This document shows positions 1 to 8,922 of a stretch of 64,000 bases of DNA, one piece after another. Position numbers and translations under genes: made by a program. This stretch comes from Theocolax elegans (lineage: Eukaryota; Arthropoda; Insecta; Hymenoptera; Cerocephalidae): positions 35,882,066-35,946,065 of the forward strand of contig CM047429.1 of NCBI GenBank assembly GCA_026168455.1, in the 5' to 3' direction. The notes under the pieces are model-generated. The model saw only the letters and a program-made list of their open reading frames with translations. It was not told where the DNA came from and searched no databases. How positions within the stretch are numbered: the first letter of the stretch is position 1; each line of letters begins with the position of its first letter.

Positions 1-3000
1 TTCTTGACGTCTTTGCTCCTCGTCAATGTATTTCTTGACCAAGTCGCGTAGAGCATCCAGTCTTTTAAGACGATCTAGCCATACTTCGGGATTGTCCAGG
101 ATCTTAAATTCCTGTTTTTCCACTTCCCTGCGGAGACTCTTCACAGGTTGTGGATGACGCCCGAAGTTTAAGAACGCGGGTGAGACTTTGGTACTCGACT
201 GCATTGCCGTGTTTATTGCATGACGAAATTCGTGCAAGTGTGTGTCCCACCCACGATGATCCGAATCCACAAACGTCGCAATCATCGTTTTTAACGTTCT
301 ATTTGTTCTCTCCACTGGGTTGGCTTGTGGTCGGTAAGGAGGGGTTCTGACATGTTTTATGCCATACTCCTCCAGCATTCGCGACATGATGCCGTTGATG
401 AACTCCGTCCCATTATCCGTTATTAGGAAATCTGGCGTTTTCCAACGGAAGACTACGAGTTCCTCGAATGCTTTCGACACCGACTTACCGGTCGCCGTAC
501 GTAATGGTTTGAGCTCTATCCACCTTGTAAACAAGTCTTGAAATACTATGATGTATTTGTATTGACTTTTACTACGTGGAAGCTCCATTACGTCTGCTGC
601 CACAACAGCCCAGGGTCTCTCAATGTTACGTTTACCCATCAAGCCTTGAGGACCTGCTTGAGACGTCTTATAGCTCTGACAGATCAGACACTGTAAAACA
701 AATTGGCGGGTATCGTGGTAGATACCTGGCCAATAATAATCTCTCGCAACACGTTCGTAAGTCTTTTCGACTCCCATATGACCCATGGATGGGTGGAAAT
801 GAGAATCTACTAAGACTCGGTTCCTCTGCTCTAAGGGTAGAACAAGGCGCCAGCCTTCTTCTGGTTCTGTTACAGAGTCCAAGAGTTTATCACTTGTAAA
901 ACGATATAGCATATCATCCTCAATTTTCCACTCCGGAAATTTCTGAGGGCATGAGCGTACATCGTTTAACCTAGCAATATACCATGGGTCTGTAATTACT
1001 TCGAACGAGGCAATCTCTTCTTCGTCGGGGTCTGGGTTGACGGCACGAGAAAGCGCGTCCGGGACATAGTGCAAGGCTCCTTTCTTATGCACTATTTCAA
1101 AGTCCCATTGCTGCATTTCAAGTATCCATCGTGCCAACCTACCCGACGGCTCTCTGAGATTTTTGAGCCATTTGAGAGCACTATGGTCGGTCACAGCCGT
1201 GAATCGATAGGCCTCAATATATGGTCTCAATCTCTTAATAGCCCATATGAGGGCCAAGCATTCCTTTTCCGTTGTCATGTAATTGCGTTCAGCGCGATTT
1301 AATAATCGGCTGACGTAGACAATCGGATGCTCGAAACCCTCGTCGTCCAGTTGCGTCAACACCGCACCTATTGCTAAGTCACTAGCGTCACTTTGGACGG
1401 TAAATGGCTTAGAAAAGTCTGGACGGGCTAGTACAGGCGCTTCAGCTAACGCAACTCTAAGCTGACAGAACGCCTCCTCCTGCTCCTCGCCCCAATCCCA
1501 AGCCTGGTCTTTACGCAGCAACTTGGTAAGGGGAGCTTTAATGTCAGCTTCTCGATTGATGAATCGAGAGTACCAGCCTACCATCCCGAGAAAGGATCTC
1601 AGCTGTTTGACATTACGAGGAGTAGGGTAATTAAGGACTGGAGCGACTCGTTCCTCGTCAGGCCTCAAGCCGTCCGCGTCCAATTTGTACCCAAGGAACG
1701 TTACGCTGGAACAACAGAACTCACACTTCTCTCGATTCACTTCGAGTCCAGCGTCATTCAACGTCCTTAGTACGTATTCGAGCCATTTCAGATGGTCCTC
1801 AAAAGTTTCGGTAATGACGATCAAGTCGTCTAAATAACCAAACACATGAGGTTCCACCTTAGGCCCGAAAATTGCATCTATAAGCCGTGCAAAGGTCATA
1901 GGAGCATTCATGAGGCCAAAAGGCATTCTCGTGAACTGCCACAGCCCCGACCCTGGTACAGCAAATGCAGTATAATGCCGGCTCGCCTCGGCCATTAATA
2001 TTTGGAAGTACGCTTTCTTAAGATCAATTTTCGATATATACCTTGCATTATGCAGCTTATCCAATATGGTATCCATATTAGGAATTGGATAAGAATCACG
2101 TTTTGTGACTGCATTAAGGTCTCGAAAATCGATACAGAAGCGATAACTTCCTTCGTCCTTGCGGACGATGACCGGAGCAGCTGACCAATCACTCGCACTC
2201 GGTTCAATAATGCCCTTGTCAAACATCTTTTTGACCTCACTCTGGGCAAATTCGAGGACCTTGGGAGACATACGTCTTGGCTTATGACGAACCGGTCTTG
2301 CACCAGGATCAACCTCTATGTGGTGCTCCGTTAACGTCGTAAAGCCGTGGACGTCTCCCGAGGGCAAGAGTAGGCTTTCAACTAACTCTTTGACTTGTTT
2401 CCGCTGGTCGTCCTGTATCTCAATTATACCAGCACATTCAGCGGAAATCCTCGAATCGATGTCATGAGATGTATCTCTGACGAAGTGTCTCCAATCACTC
2501 TCGCCAATACGCCAAATAGCTTCGCCTAATTTGACTTCCATATTCCAATGTTGTAGAAAATCCATACCGAGAATGATGGAATGCTCAATATTCTCTACAA
2601 TTCTCAGTTGGATATTGCCATCAAGGCCTTCTACACAGAATAGGATGTCAATTAGGCCAAGGACTTTAAGAGCTGGTCCAGCCACACCTTTCACGATAAC
2701 CTTGACAGGTCTCCATTTAAACTTGTGCTGTTCGACAACATCTGATCGTACAAGAGAGACCATGGCGCCAGGATCGAAAAGTGCTTTAAAGTCCTTTCCA
2801 CCGAGTCGTACCAAAAAGAATAGCCGGTTATCCGATTGGATTCCAGCAATTATCTGATCGGTTTGACTATCGTCGTTAGGAGTCGATGCCGTGTGCGTCA
2901 TTTTAGACGTACTTGGTACGGCATCTGCCCCCCCCTGAACTGTACTTCTCGGCAACGAGCTTGTACGGTTCATGTTATGCACACCATCGACAACTACCTT

Positions 3001-3588
3001 CTCCACCAAGGGCTCGTTGTTGAGGACAATTTCCTTCTCCACCAAGGGCTTCTTGTCCTCATTACTAGGTGTGTCACAACGGGGTGACGATGAGCAACAA
3101 CCAAGGTCGTTCACTCCGATGGTGCTAAGCGGCTGAGATAACGATCTCTTTACGCTTTCTTCACCAATAATATCTCTGCTATCAGAGTATATTTGCCTTT
3201 GGAGTTCCTTAGACGAATCTTTAGCCTCACGCTTTTGTTGGTCTAATAAGGTTCCTTGTTCTGTTTTACCTTGCAAAGCTCGGGTGGGATTGACAGGTTG
3301 TGTTCTAAGAACTTTTCCATCTGTCGAATCCCCAGAACGTTTAGGATCCTTACACTCAGACTTACTTTCAACACCAACTTCGGTCTGAGAGGGAATTTGA
3401 TCTCCGTAAAGGACTTTATAGAAGTCAGCAAATGATTTGCTAGACTTCTCAAAGAGTTTAGAGGGTTCTCCAACCTTAAACTCTTGCCCTTGTAAACCAT
3501 GCGGTTTACTTACTGCAGTGCAGGGCGCCCGGGGCAGCTCGGGTGCCCTGCGTTCAGGTTTCCCACGTTTTGTAGGAACCTGACGCAG
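1..3588 (-). CDS. pol: Pol polyprotein (protease-RT-RNase H-integrase), partial
   Basis: An open frame runs from just below a stop at 3589-3591 to the window edge. It lies -1 relative to gag and would be translated by frameshifting at 3558-3564. A roughly 270-residue Ser/Glu-rich linker comes first. The protease motif near 2765-2785 reads FDPGA where retropepsins usually have DTG or DSG. RT has the YLDD box near 1830. RNase H (QSDAS near 1395, TDHSALKWL near 1185, DALSR near 1050) follows. Integrase has an HHCC zinc region around 670-810, catalytic Asp near 590 (AADVMEL), Asp near 415 (TDNGTEF) and Glu near 310 (VERTNRT). I checked most of the frame codon by codon and saw no stop. The C-terminal integrase region is missing only because the window ends. 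Confidence 0.93.
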   Translation of the reverse strand, partial: MRQVPTKRGKPERRAPELPRAPCTAVSKPHGLQGQEFKVGEPSKLFEKSSKSFADFYKVLYGDQIPSQTEVGVESKSECKDPKRSGDSTDGKVLRTQPVNPTRALQGKTEQGTLLDQQKREAKDSSKELQRQIYSDSRDIIGEESVKRSLSQPLSTIGVNDLGCCSSSPRCDTPSNEDKKPLVEKEIVLNNEPLVEKVVVDGVHNMNRTSSLPRSTVQGGADAVPSTSKMTHTASTPNDDSQTDQIIAGIQSDNRLFFLVRLGGKDFKALFDPGAMVSLVRSDVVEQHKFKWRPVKVIVKGVAGPALKVLGLIDILFCVEGLDGNIQLRIVENIEHSIILGMDFLQHWNMEVKLGEAIWRIGESDWRHFVRDTSHDIDSRISAECAGIIEIQDDQRKQVKELVESLLLPSGDVHGFTTLTEHHIEVDPGARPVRHKPRRMSPKVLEFAQSEVKKMFDKGIIEPSASDWSAAPVIVRKDEGSYRFCIDFRDLNAVTKRDSYPIPNMDTILDKLHNARYISKIDLKKAYFQILMAEASRHYTAFAVPGSGLWQFTRMPFGLMNAPMTFARLIDAIFGPKVEPHVFGYLDDLIVITETFEDHLKWLEYVLRTLNDAGLEVNREKCEFCCSSVTFLGYKLDADGLRPDEERVAPVLNYPTPRNVKQLRSFLGMVGWYSRFINREADIKAPLTKLLRKDQAWDWGEEQEEAFCQLRVALAEAPVLARPDFSKPFTVQSDASDLAIGAVLTQLDDEGFEHPIVYVSRLLNRAERNYMTTEKECLALIWAIKRLRPYIEAYRFTAVTDHSALKWLKNLREPSGRLARWILEMQQWDFEIVHKKGALHYVPDALSRAVNPDPDEEEIASFEVITDPWYIARLNDVRSCPQKFPEWKIEDDMLYRFTSDKLLDSVTEPEEGWRLVLPLEQRNRVLVDSHFHPSMGHMGVEKTYERVARDYYWPGIYHDTRQFVLQCLICQSYKTSQAGPQGLMGKRNIERPWAVVAADVMELPRSKSQYKYIIVFQDLFTRWIELKPLRTATGKSVSKAFEELVVFRWKTPDFLITDNGTEFINGIMSRMLEEYGIKHVRTPPYRPQANPVERTNRTLKTMIATFVDSDHRGWDTHLHEFRHAINTAMQSSTKVSPAFLNFGRHPQPVKSLRREVEKQEFKILDNPEVWLDRLKRLDALRDLVKKYIDEEQRRQE

Positions 3589-6197
3589 TTAGGACATGTT
3601 TGGAGTGTAACGCCACTAGTTCCACACAGCTGGCACTCCTTTGCTACCAATTCGGTAGAGCACTGCTCAGCGGAGTGCCCAATGTTTCCGCATCGGTAGC
3701 ATGTTCGGCTCGGGCAATCCGACGACCTATGACCGACTTTTTGGCATGTGAAACACACGCCGACAAAGTTGGTGCTCAGGTTCGTTGGATTTACTGCCGT
3801 CGCCTGTGGTTGCACATACCTCACCAGGTTTTGTGCCATTTGTGGGACAAAAACATTTTGCTGGGGCAGTTGAGAATTCGTCAAAACACGTCTTTCTCTC
3901 TTGCCCGAGCTCTGTTTTTGTTGCCCAGGTGACTGTTGAGAAACAGGCACGTACGATACGGATTTCGAATTGGGGGCACTCACTCCATTATTCGATTTGC
4001 CGTATCGTTTCTGAAAACTATTAGCGACGTTGGAAGTACCGTACACAGCGGCTGCTTCGTATTCGCTTGAAGAAGAGTTTGGCGAGTTTTTCGCACTTTT
4101 CTTGCTCTTCTTCTTAATAGTTTTCTTAGACGACTGTTTATCCGAATGAGAAGACTCATCCTTACTCTTTTCGGTAACAGTCGCCACTTTACCCGAAACT
4201 CGTGCTGCACCACTCTGTTTCGGAAAAGCTTCTGGTACGAGCTTCTCGCGTTTAACGTTGGAACTGGAAAATTTCGTGTCCCATGTTAAATGCTGCTCGT
4301 ACTCTTTACCGTAGCTTGTCAAATCAGAGAAATTCCTGATTTGTCGTACTGGTATGTACCTACGGTAATCTGGCCTCATCTGCGAGTAGGCCATCTTCAC
4401 CTGTTGTTCTAATGAGGGAGGGCATTTAAACTTATTCACGATCGCTCTGAAACAGTTCAAGAACGTCGTAGCCTTTTCTCCCTCATTTTGTGTTCTTGAT
4501 CGAAGTTCCATGAGTAAATCTTCGTCATTTATTATACGGCCATACTCATTTAGGAACTCGATTTCAAAATCACGCCAATCTCGAAGAGATGGCTGAACTG
4601 TTCTATACCAGAACAGTGCTGATTTTGAGAACACATTGGGCAGGGCACTGAACATCCTGCGATCTGAGAACTCGTTGTCATTTCTGAAGTCGTGCAAACG
4701 GTTCAGAAATTCTTCTGCGTCCTTTTTGGTCTCACCATCAAAGGACATGTTCCAGATACGCAGCTCTCGTGCGCACCCTGTCCGATCGTGCGTTCGGTTA
4801 TCGTCTTCACGATACCTTGGCCTGGCTTCGTAGGACTCTCTTTCCCGACGGTCGTCTCTATTATCCGTCCGGGAACTCCTACGCCTGCTGGTAGAAGGAT
4901 TCCTATTCTCTTGTCGGCCTTCAGCCGCCCTACGAGAATCGGATCTCCTACGAGCAGGTTCGCGATCAGACTGATACCCATCGGACGAATCCGTCTGAGT
5001 GCACTGATCGCAAGTGGCCACCGCACGTTTCTCTCGAGGCGTTTCTCTACGTCTGTCCGACCTCTCTCTGTGACCTTGCTCCGAAATTTCCGGCTGTGCT
5101 CGGTCGTCGAGTTTATGGTTGGACTGACGTTTATGAGTACGTCTCTCCGTACAGCTTTCACGACGTTCATCGTTGCTTGAGGCTCTACTCACAGAACGAT
5201 GGTATCGTGACTTTCCGTTTGGAGTCGTGTACTCACGCCTCTCTCTTCTATCTTGTCCTTCACAAGTCTTAGAAGAGGTCTGACGACGTCTCTGTTCAAA
5301 TCTCGGTTTTTCGTAAGATTGAACACTGACGTCATTAGGAAGGTCATATCCATTCCTATCATCAACAAATTGACGTTCGGTTGTATTAGCTTCAGGTTGC
5401 CTGTTGTCGTATTGTCTAGAGGTGTATCCTCGTGACGTACGACGGTCGGCTTCCGTCTGCGAACCCAAGTCAAAATGTTGTGTTGGCACTTCACTCTCTC
5501 TAGTGCCAAGATGTCCACTGTTTCTCTGCTCTTCAATTGGGAGGTAATGTGCGGGTGCATAAAAACCTCCGAGTTGAGCAGTCGTCACGGTCGTAACCGT
5601 CGACGTAGTGGTTGTGCACGAGGTTGCAGCCACCGAAACAGGAACATAAGGGATTGCAGTCGTGGTCATGTTAGCTGCCAGTACCTCACCAAACCGTTTA
5701 GGTATAGCACCTGTTGATGCCAACCTCGGGCTCTGTGCAGTACTCATTGGCGAGTTTCTAGACAGACCACTTGGTGACAGAGCTCCATCTTCTTCAGGGA
5801 TAGGTGCTCTGTCACTAGCAACCCTTTCGCGATCCGACATTTCGGACTCGCAGGAAACTTCCGTTCCTGATGGGACCACACTCCCTTTCCTGGAACGAGG
5901 TTTCCTAATTTCCCACAGTTCCTGACATACTAGAGGTTTATGTGCAGGCTCTGCCCTTACATTCTCATCGTATTCAGGGAACCATGGTATTTCCAGATTA
6001 ATGTCTACACATCTTATCCGGTGACGCAAAAGGCGTTCGCGGCACTCCGCCTCTTCGCCATTTGCGTTTAAACTTAGATGCTCCAATTGGGCATACACTG
6101 CCTCAATCGGAAGCTTCTTCGTTTCCCGACGAATATCCCTAGCTATGCGTGATTCACGCATAAGCTGGGCCATTCGGGCTTCATAGCTGCTGGCCAT
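3510..6197 (-). CDS. gag: Gag polyprotein with SAP-like N-terminus, Arg-rich linker and zinc knuckles
   Basis: The first in-frame ATG is at 6195-6197 (context AATAATGG), giving about 895 residues, long for a gypsy Gag. The frame is open a further 36 codons upstream without an ATG. Near the N-terminus a Leu-patterned segment (AVYAQLEHLSLNANGEEAE) resembles a SAP nucleic-acid-binding motif. A Ser/Thr-rich stretch and a strongly Arg/Ser/Glu-rich region (about residues 250-480) follow. A retrotransposon capsid-like domain (FDGETKKDAEEFLNRL onward) comes next. Two perfect CX2CX4HX4C knuckles begin CFTCQKVGH and CYRCGNIGH. A third Cys cluster (CQLCGTSGV...CPNC) has Val where His is expected and may be a four-Cys zinc site. 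Role: particle assembly and RNA packaging. The stop is TAA at 3510. Confidence 0.93.
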   Translation of the reverse strand: MASSYEARMAQLMRESRIARDIRRETKKLPIEAVYAQLEHLSLNANGEEAECRERLLRHRIRCVDINLEIPWFPEYDENVRAEPAHKPLVCQELWEIRKPRSRKGSVVPSGTEVSCESEMSDRERVASDRAPIPEEDGALSPSGLSRNSPMSTAQSPRLASTGAIPKRFGEVLAANMTTTAIPYVPVSVAATSCTTTTSTVTTVTTAQLGGFYAPAHYLPIEEQRNSGHLGTRESEVPTQHFDLGSQTEADRRTSRGYTSRQYDNRQPEANTTERQFVDDRNGYDLPNDVSVQSYEKPRFEQRRRQTSSKTCEGQDRRERREYTTPNGKSRYHRSVSRASSNDERRESCTERRTHKRQSNHKLDDRAQPEISEQGHRERSDRRRETPREKRAVATCDQCTQTDSSDGYQSDREPARRRSDSRRAAEGRQENRNPSTSRRRSSRTDNRDDRRERESYEARPRYREDDNRTHDRTGCARELRIWNMSFDGETKKDAEEFLNRLHDFRNDNEFSDRRMFSALPNVFSKSALFWYRTVQPSLRDWRDFEIEFLNEYGRIINDEDLLMELRSRTQNEGEKATTFLNCFRAIVNKFKCPPSLEQQVKMAYSQMRPDYRRYIPVRQIRNFSDLTSYGKEYEQHLTWDTKFSSSNVKREKLVPEAFPKQSGAARVSGKVATVTEKSKDESSHSDKQSSKKTIKKKSKKSAKNSPNSSSSEYEAAAVYGTSNVANSFQKRYGKSNNGVSAPNSKSVSYVPVSQQSPGQQKQSSGKRERRVLTNSQLPQQNVFVPQMAQNLVRYVQPQATAVNPTNLSTNFVGVCFTCQKVGHRSSDCPSRTCYRCGNIGHSAEQCSTELVAKECQLCGTSGVTLQTCPNCVRFLQNVGNLNAGHPSCPGRPALQ
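3520..3564 (-). promoter_or_regulatory. -1 ribosomal frameshift signal between gag and pol
   Basis: Read on the minus strand, the heptamer GGGAAAC (3558-3564) is phased G GGA AAC in the gag frame, the X XXY YYZ pattern for simultaneous -1 slippage. A 6-nt spacer (3552-3557) follows, then a GC-rich stem-loop (3520-3551): outer arms GCAGGGC/GCCCTGC, inner arms CCCG/CGGG, 8-nt loop. The gag stop is 7 nt further on at 3510-3512. The pol frame is closed upstream at 3589, so the shift must occur within a 77-nt window that contains this signal. Confidence 0.88.
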
Positions 6198-6314
6198 TAT
6201 TTTTTTGACCAGCAGCAGCCGACGTGTTACGTCGGGAGAAGTACTCTCAACCGGGATTTCAGATGAAATCCCTAGTGTCTCAAATACTTCGGAAGTATCC
6301 AATTTTCAATTGGA

Positions 6315-6349
6315 AATTATTTTATTGGACTCACCACAATAAAATAATT
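6315..6349. repeat. 13-bp perfect inverted repeat upstream of gag
   Basis: Arms AATTATTTTATTG (6315-6327) and its exact complement (6337-6349) surround a 9-nt loop. It is followed immediately by a 6-bp hairpin (TTACTC/GAGTAA, 6351-6367). It lies about 120 nt upstream of the gag ATG. Confidence 0.9.
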
Positions 6350-6425
6350 ATTACTCCCAACGAGTAAAAAAAAATTTGGTATCGGCTTAATTACAATAAA
6401 TTGTAAAAAATGCACCGACTAGTGT

Positions 6426-6524
6426 ACCAACAAAATTAATTCACTTAATTAAAAATCCAAAAGATTTTCTTTAAAAGGAATTTATTTCGTCCTTAGAAGG
6501 ACAAAATAATTAAATTTTGTTGGT
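6426..6524. repeat. Nested stem module 1 (12-bp closing stem)
   Basis: Closing arms ACCAACAAAATT (6426-6437) and AATTTTGTTGGT (6513-6524) are exact complements. They enclose a hairpin with arms TTATTT-C-GTCCTT and AAGGAC-A-AAATAA (6482-6509). A homologous inner hairpin recurs near 7170-7204 in module 3, with changed bases. Confidence 0.85.
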
Positions 6525-6703
6525 TAAAGTTGTGACAAATCACACACTTAACACTTGCACCAAATTAAAATTAATTATTTAACTTACTCACAAGTCTAAA
6601 TAATTAATGTTTATAATAGTGTCTTGTGACTCACACGCACCAAGACTCTATACAATTGCTTCTGCAAGCAAAAATAATTAATTATTAACAAAAAGAAATC
6701 CCT

Positions 6704-6842
6704 AAATTATTTCAATATCGTCGGTAATTTACCAGTAATGGTAAATTTAACGATTTCCCAAAATATCTCTCTCACCAGTTATAATCCAAAAGATTCCTCA
6801 CTGGCGAAAAGAATTTATTTTGTTATGGAAATTGAAATAATT
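6704..6842. repeat. Nested stem module 2 (12-bp closing stem)
   Basis: AATTATTTCAAT (6705-6716) pairs with ATTGAAATAATT (6831-6842). Inside is ATCGT/ACGAT (6717-6721/6750-6754) continuing to AATTTACC/GGTAAATT (6726-6733/6740-6747), then a CCAGT/ACTGG hairpin (about 6775-6804). Confidence 0.83.
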
Positions 6843-7091
6843 AAAGTTTCAATCTATTAATAAATACAGAACAACAGATTATAAAGGAAGAAAAGAAAAG
6901 AAAAAAAATTAAATTATTTATCTCACTAACGAGCCTAAATAATTAATTTTAAAATAAATATAAAAATAAATACAGTGTCTTGTGATTCACACACACCAAG
7001 ACACTATTTATTATTTTGCTTTTCCAAGCCCAAAACAACAATAAAAAATTTCCTTTATAATTTACACTACAATACAAACACAAATTTAATT

Positions 7092-7234
7092 AAATTATTT
7101 CAACGGTAGGTTTGCAACAAAATAATTATTTCACTAATTGTCGTCCCAAACGACAATTTTTAGCGAAATATATTTATTTTATCCTAAGAAGGACTAAATA
7201 AATAATTTATGTTGCTACCAAGTTGAAATAATTT
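7092..7234. repeat. Nested stem module 3 (13-bp closing stem)
   Basis: AAATTATTTCAAC (7092-7104) pairs with GTTGAAATAATTT (7222-7234), extended inward by GGTAG/CTACC and CAACA/TGTTG. It encloses AATTGTCGT/ACGACAATT (7136-7144/7150-7158) and a TCCT/AGGA hairpin near 7180-7196. The closing stem closely resembles module 2, so these are diverged copies of one unit. Confidence 0.83.
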
Positions 7235-7539
7235 ATATTTCCTTTTTTAATTAAATTGAACGAAAAGGAAATGAAAATTTAATTATTTAACTTGCCAACA
7301 AGTCTAAACAATTAAATTTATACACCGAATTAATTTACTCAAACACACCAAAAAAAATTATAACCAATTATTTAACTAACAAACAAGTCTAAATAATTGG
7401 CAAAAATGTGTGGAGATATAATTTAAACACACAAAAAAGAAAAAGAAATTTTTTTACATATATTAAAATTTCACAGCAAATAACGAATACGAAATATTAG
7501 GTTAAATGCCGATCATTAAAATACATGCAAAAAAAATTC

Positions 7540-7670
7540 AATTATTTAACTCACTCTCGAGTCTAAATAATTATATTTTACAACTCTCGTATCTTTGCGG
7601 AACGATCACACAAAGATACTTAACATTAATTGTTTAACTTGCAACAAGTCTAAACAATTAACACGAGTTA
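7540..7670. repeat. Three-way-junction-like hairpin module 4
   Basis: This holds hairpin B (7540-7572, loop-proximal pairs ACTC/GAGT), hairpin A (GTATCTTTG 7589-7597 / CAAAGATAC 7611-7619) and a second hairpin B (7626-7661, with a G-C pair where other copies have A-T). A short stem AACTC/GAGTT (7582-7586/7665-7669) encloses the last two. The module recurs 259 bp downstream. Confidence 0.82.
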
Positions 7671-7798
7671 TAAAAAAAAAATTTTCTCACACTCAAAAAT
7701 TTCAAAAATATATTACAAGTATCGTGAACAGTAATACTTAATAAATACAAAATATTAAATCAAGTAATCACTGTCAGATAATTGCAATAAAAATAATT

Positions 7799-7931
7799 TT
7801 AATTATTTTGCTCACACACGAGTTTAAATAATTAATATTACAACTATTGTAACTTGGCGGCTGATTCACACAAAGTTACTTAATGTTAATTATTTAACTT
7901 GCAAACAAGTCTAAATAATTAACAATAGTTG
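7799..7931. repeat. Three-way-junction-like hairpin module 5
   Basis: This is homologous to module 4 at an offset of exactly 259 bp. Hairpin B1 is 7799-7835. The closing stem is CAACTATT/AATAGTTG (7841-7848/7924-7931). Hairpin A is GTAACTT/AAGTTAC (7849-7855/7873-7879). Hairpin B2 is 7885-7923, with arms GTTAATTATTTA.. and ..TAAATAATTAAC. Stem sequences differ from module 4 while pairing is kept. Confidence 0.82.
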
Positions 7932-8040
7932 CAAAATATATTTTATATACACAAAGATTTATACATATATTATATAAATAAATAATAATAAATAATAATC
8001 GCAATTATTAAATTATAACTACCATATAATATATGTCAGG

Positions 8041-8904
8041 GAGGGGAGAAAGCAACAAAAATTTCGCTCTCGAACTAAAAAAAAAAACAACAATAATTGT
8101 TTAGCCGCGTCCCGTATAAAAGAAAATTAAAATTGTTAAAAAATTTTCTTAAAAGGGAGGAGGGGTGGGGCAACTACCTCTCCCGAAAGGATCTATTTGA
8201 AAACACTCTCACACCATAAATCTCAAATAAATCCCGCGCGGGAACGAATTTATTTTATTAAAGCAAAATAAAAATAATTCGCCGCAGTGGTTTCTATCGG
8301 CGAAACCAGCTGCGAAGACTTATACTCGCGAAGGGGCTAGGCGATCGCGCTATCTCTCTCACTCACACACCTATAGCCCGCCTAGCGCCTACTCCGATTC
8401 CCCGCGACTAGGGATTCTCTCTCTCACTCCCACTCGCGGGCGCAATCGGAGAGAGCCGATGAAGATCGGCTCTCGCAAAGTCTTTCCCGTTCGCTATTCG
8501 GGGGGGATTCTCGCTGCCCGCGATCCGCGGCGCAGGCTACTCTCTCCCTACTTTGCCGCTCCCATACAAGCTAAGCAAAGATCTCCCGTCAAGCTTGCGA
8601 TCGAGAGAGACCGATCTCGGTGAGATCGGGCGCTTCCGGCTAAACACGGTCGCGCGCGAACTCTCTCTCGATATACCGGTGTATACCTCTCCTCGGATAC
8701 CCGAGCAAGAGGGGGAATACTCCGGTATAGAGACGCGTCTCACACGCCGTCTCTCGCGCTCTCTCTCTCTCACTCTAACTCTTTAACTCACTCTCTCTCT
8801 CTCTCTCTCTTTACCCGCTCCGTTTCGCCGCGACACTGCTCACGCGCGAAAATATGGCCGACAAATTTTCTTTAATTTAAATCGGTGAGGACGAAACCGA
8901 ACGT
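8041..8904 (-). other. GC-rich, CT-repeat part of the Element 1 leader
   Basis: Composition switches abruptly from A/T-rich to G/C-rich with many CTCTCT runs. Strong inverted repeats continue: CGCAG..GGTTTC/GAAACC..CTGCG (8283-8314), GCTAGGCG/CGCCTAGC (8336-8343/8379-8386), GAGAGCCGAT/ATCGGCTCTC with a 4-nt loop (8451-8474) and CCGATCTC/GAGATCGG (8611-8629). ORFs in this stretch are low-complexity shadows. Confidence 0.75.
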
Positions 8905-8920
8905 CCTGTCACGGTCGCCA
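8905..8920 (-). other. Primer binding site of Element 1
   Basis: Read on the minus strand, TGGCGACCGTGACAGG begins 2 nt after the LTR terminus. A TGGCGACCGTGAC site matches, from memory, the tRNA-Arg-type PBS known in the mdg1/412 lineage of insect gypsy elements. Confidence 0.8.
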
Positions 8921-8922
8921 TT

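Larger units (their letters stand above)
6198..8040 (-). other. A/T-rich retroelement leader made of serial hairpin modules
   Basis: No coding ORF is seen. Position 6198-6305 is open in the gag frame without an ATG. Beyond it, perfect or near-perfect inverted repeats follow almost without gaps: 6315-6349 (13-bp arms), 6351-6367 (6 bp), 6391-6406 (7 bp), 6482-6509, 6726-6747 (8 bp), 7136-7158 (9 bp), 7237-7272 (10 bp). Longer-range stems enclose inner hairpins at 6426-6524 (12-bp arms), 6704-6842 (12 bp) and 7092-7234 (13 bp). One hairpin type occurs eight times with compensatory base changes. The transcribed leader would be a chain of RNA structures; function is unknown. Confidence 0.85.

Noticed and set aside
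1995..2312. Minus-strand 105-codon ORF inside pol
   Set aside because: Out of frame with the RT reading frame, which is open across the same bases and carries all motifs.
3243..3500. 85-codon minus-strand ORF in the gag frame after the gag stop
   Set aside because: It overlaps the pol linker, which is continuous with downstream protease; no evidence that the gag frame is used past its stop.
4692..5180. Plus- and minus-strand 155-162-codon ORFs inside Element 1 gag
   Set aside because: Shadows of the Arg-rich gag linker; gag itself is open through the region.
6300..8040. CRISPR-like array in the Element 1 leader
   Set aside because: Repeats are imperfect palindromes with variable arms and no uniform spacers, in a eukaryotic retroelement leader.
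8537..8786. Overlapping ORFs on both strands of the CT-rich leader
   Set aside because: Arg/Ser/Leu-rich translations of CTCTCT repeats; no conserved motif.
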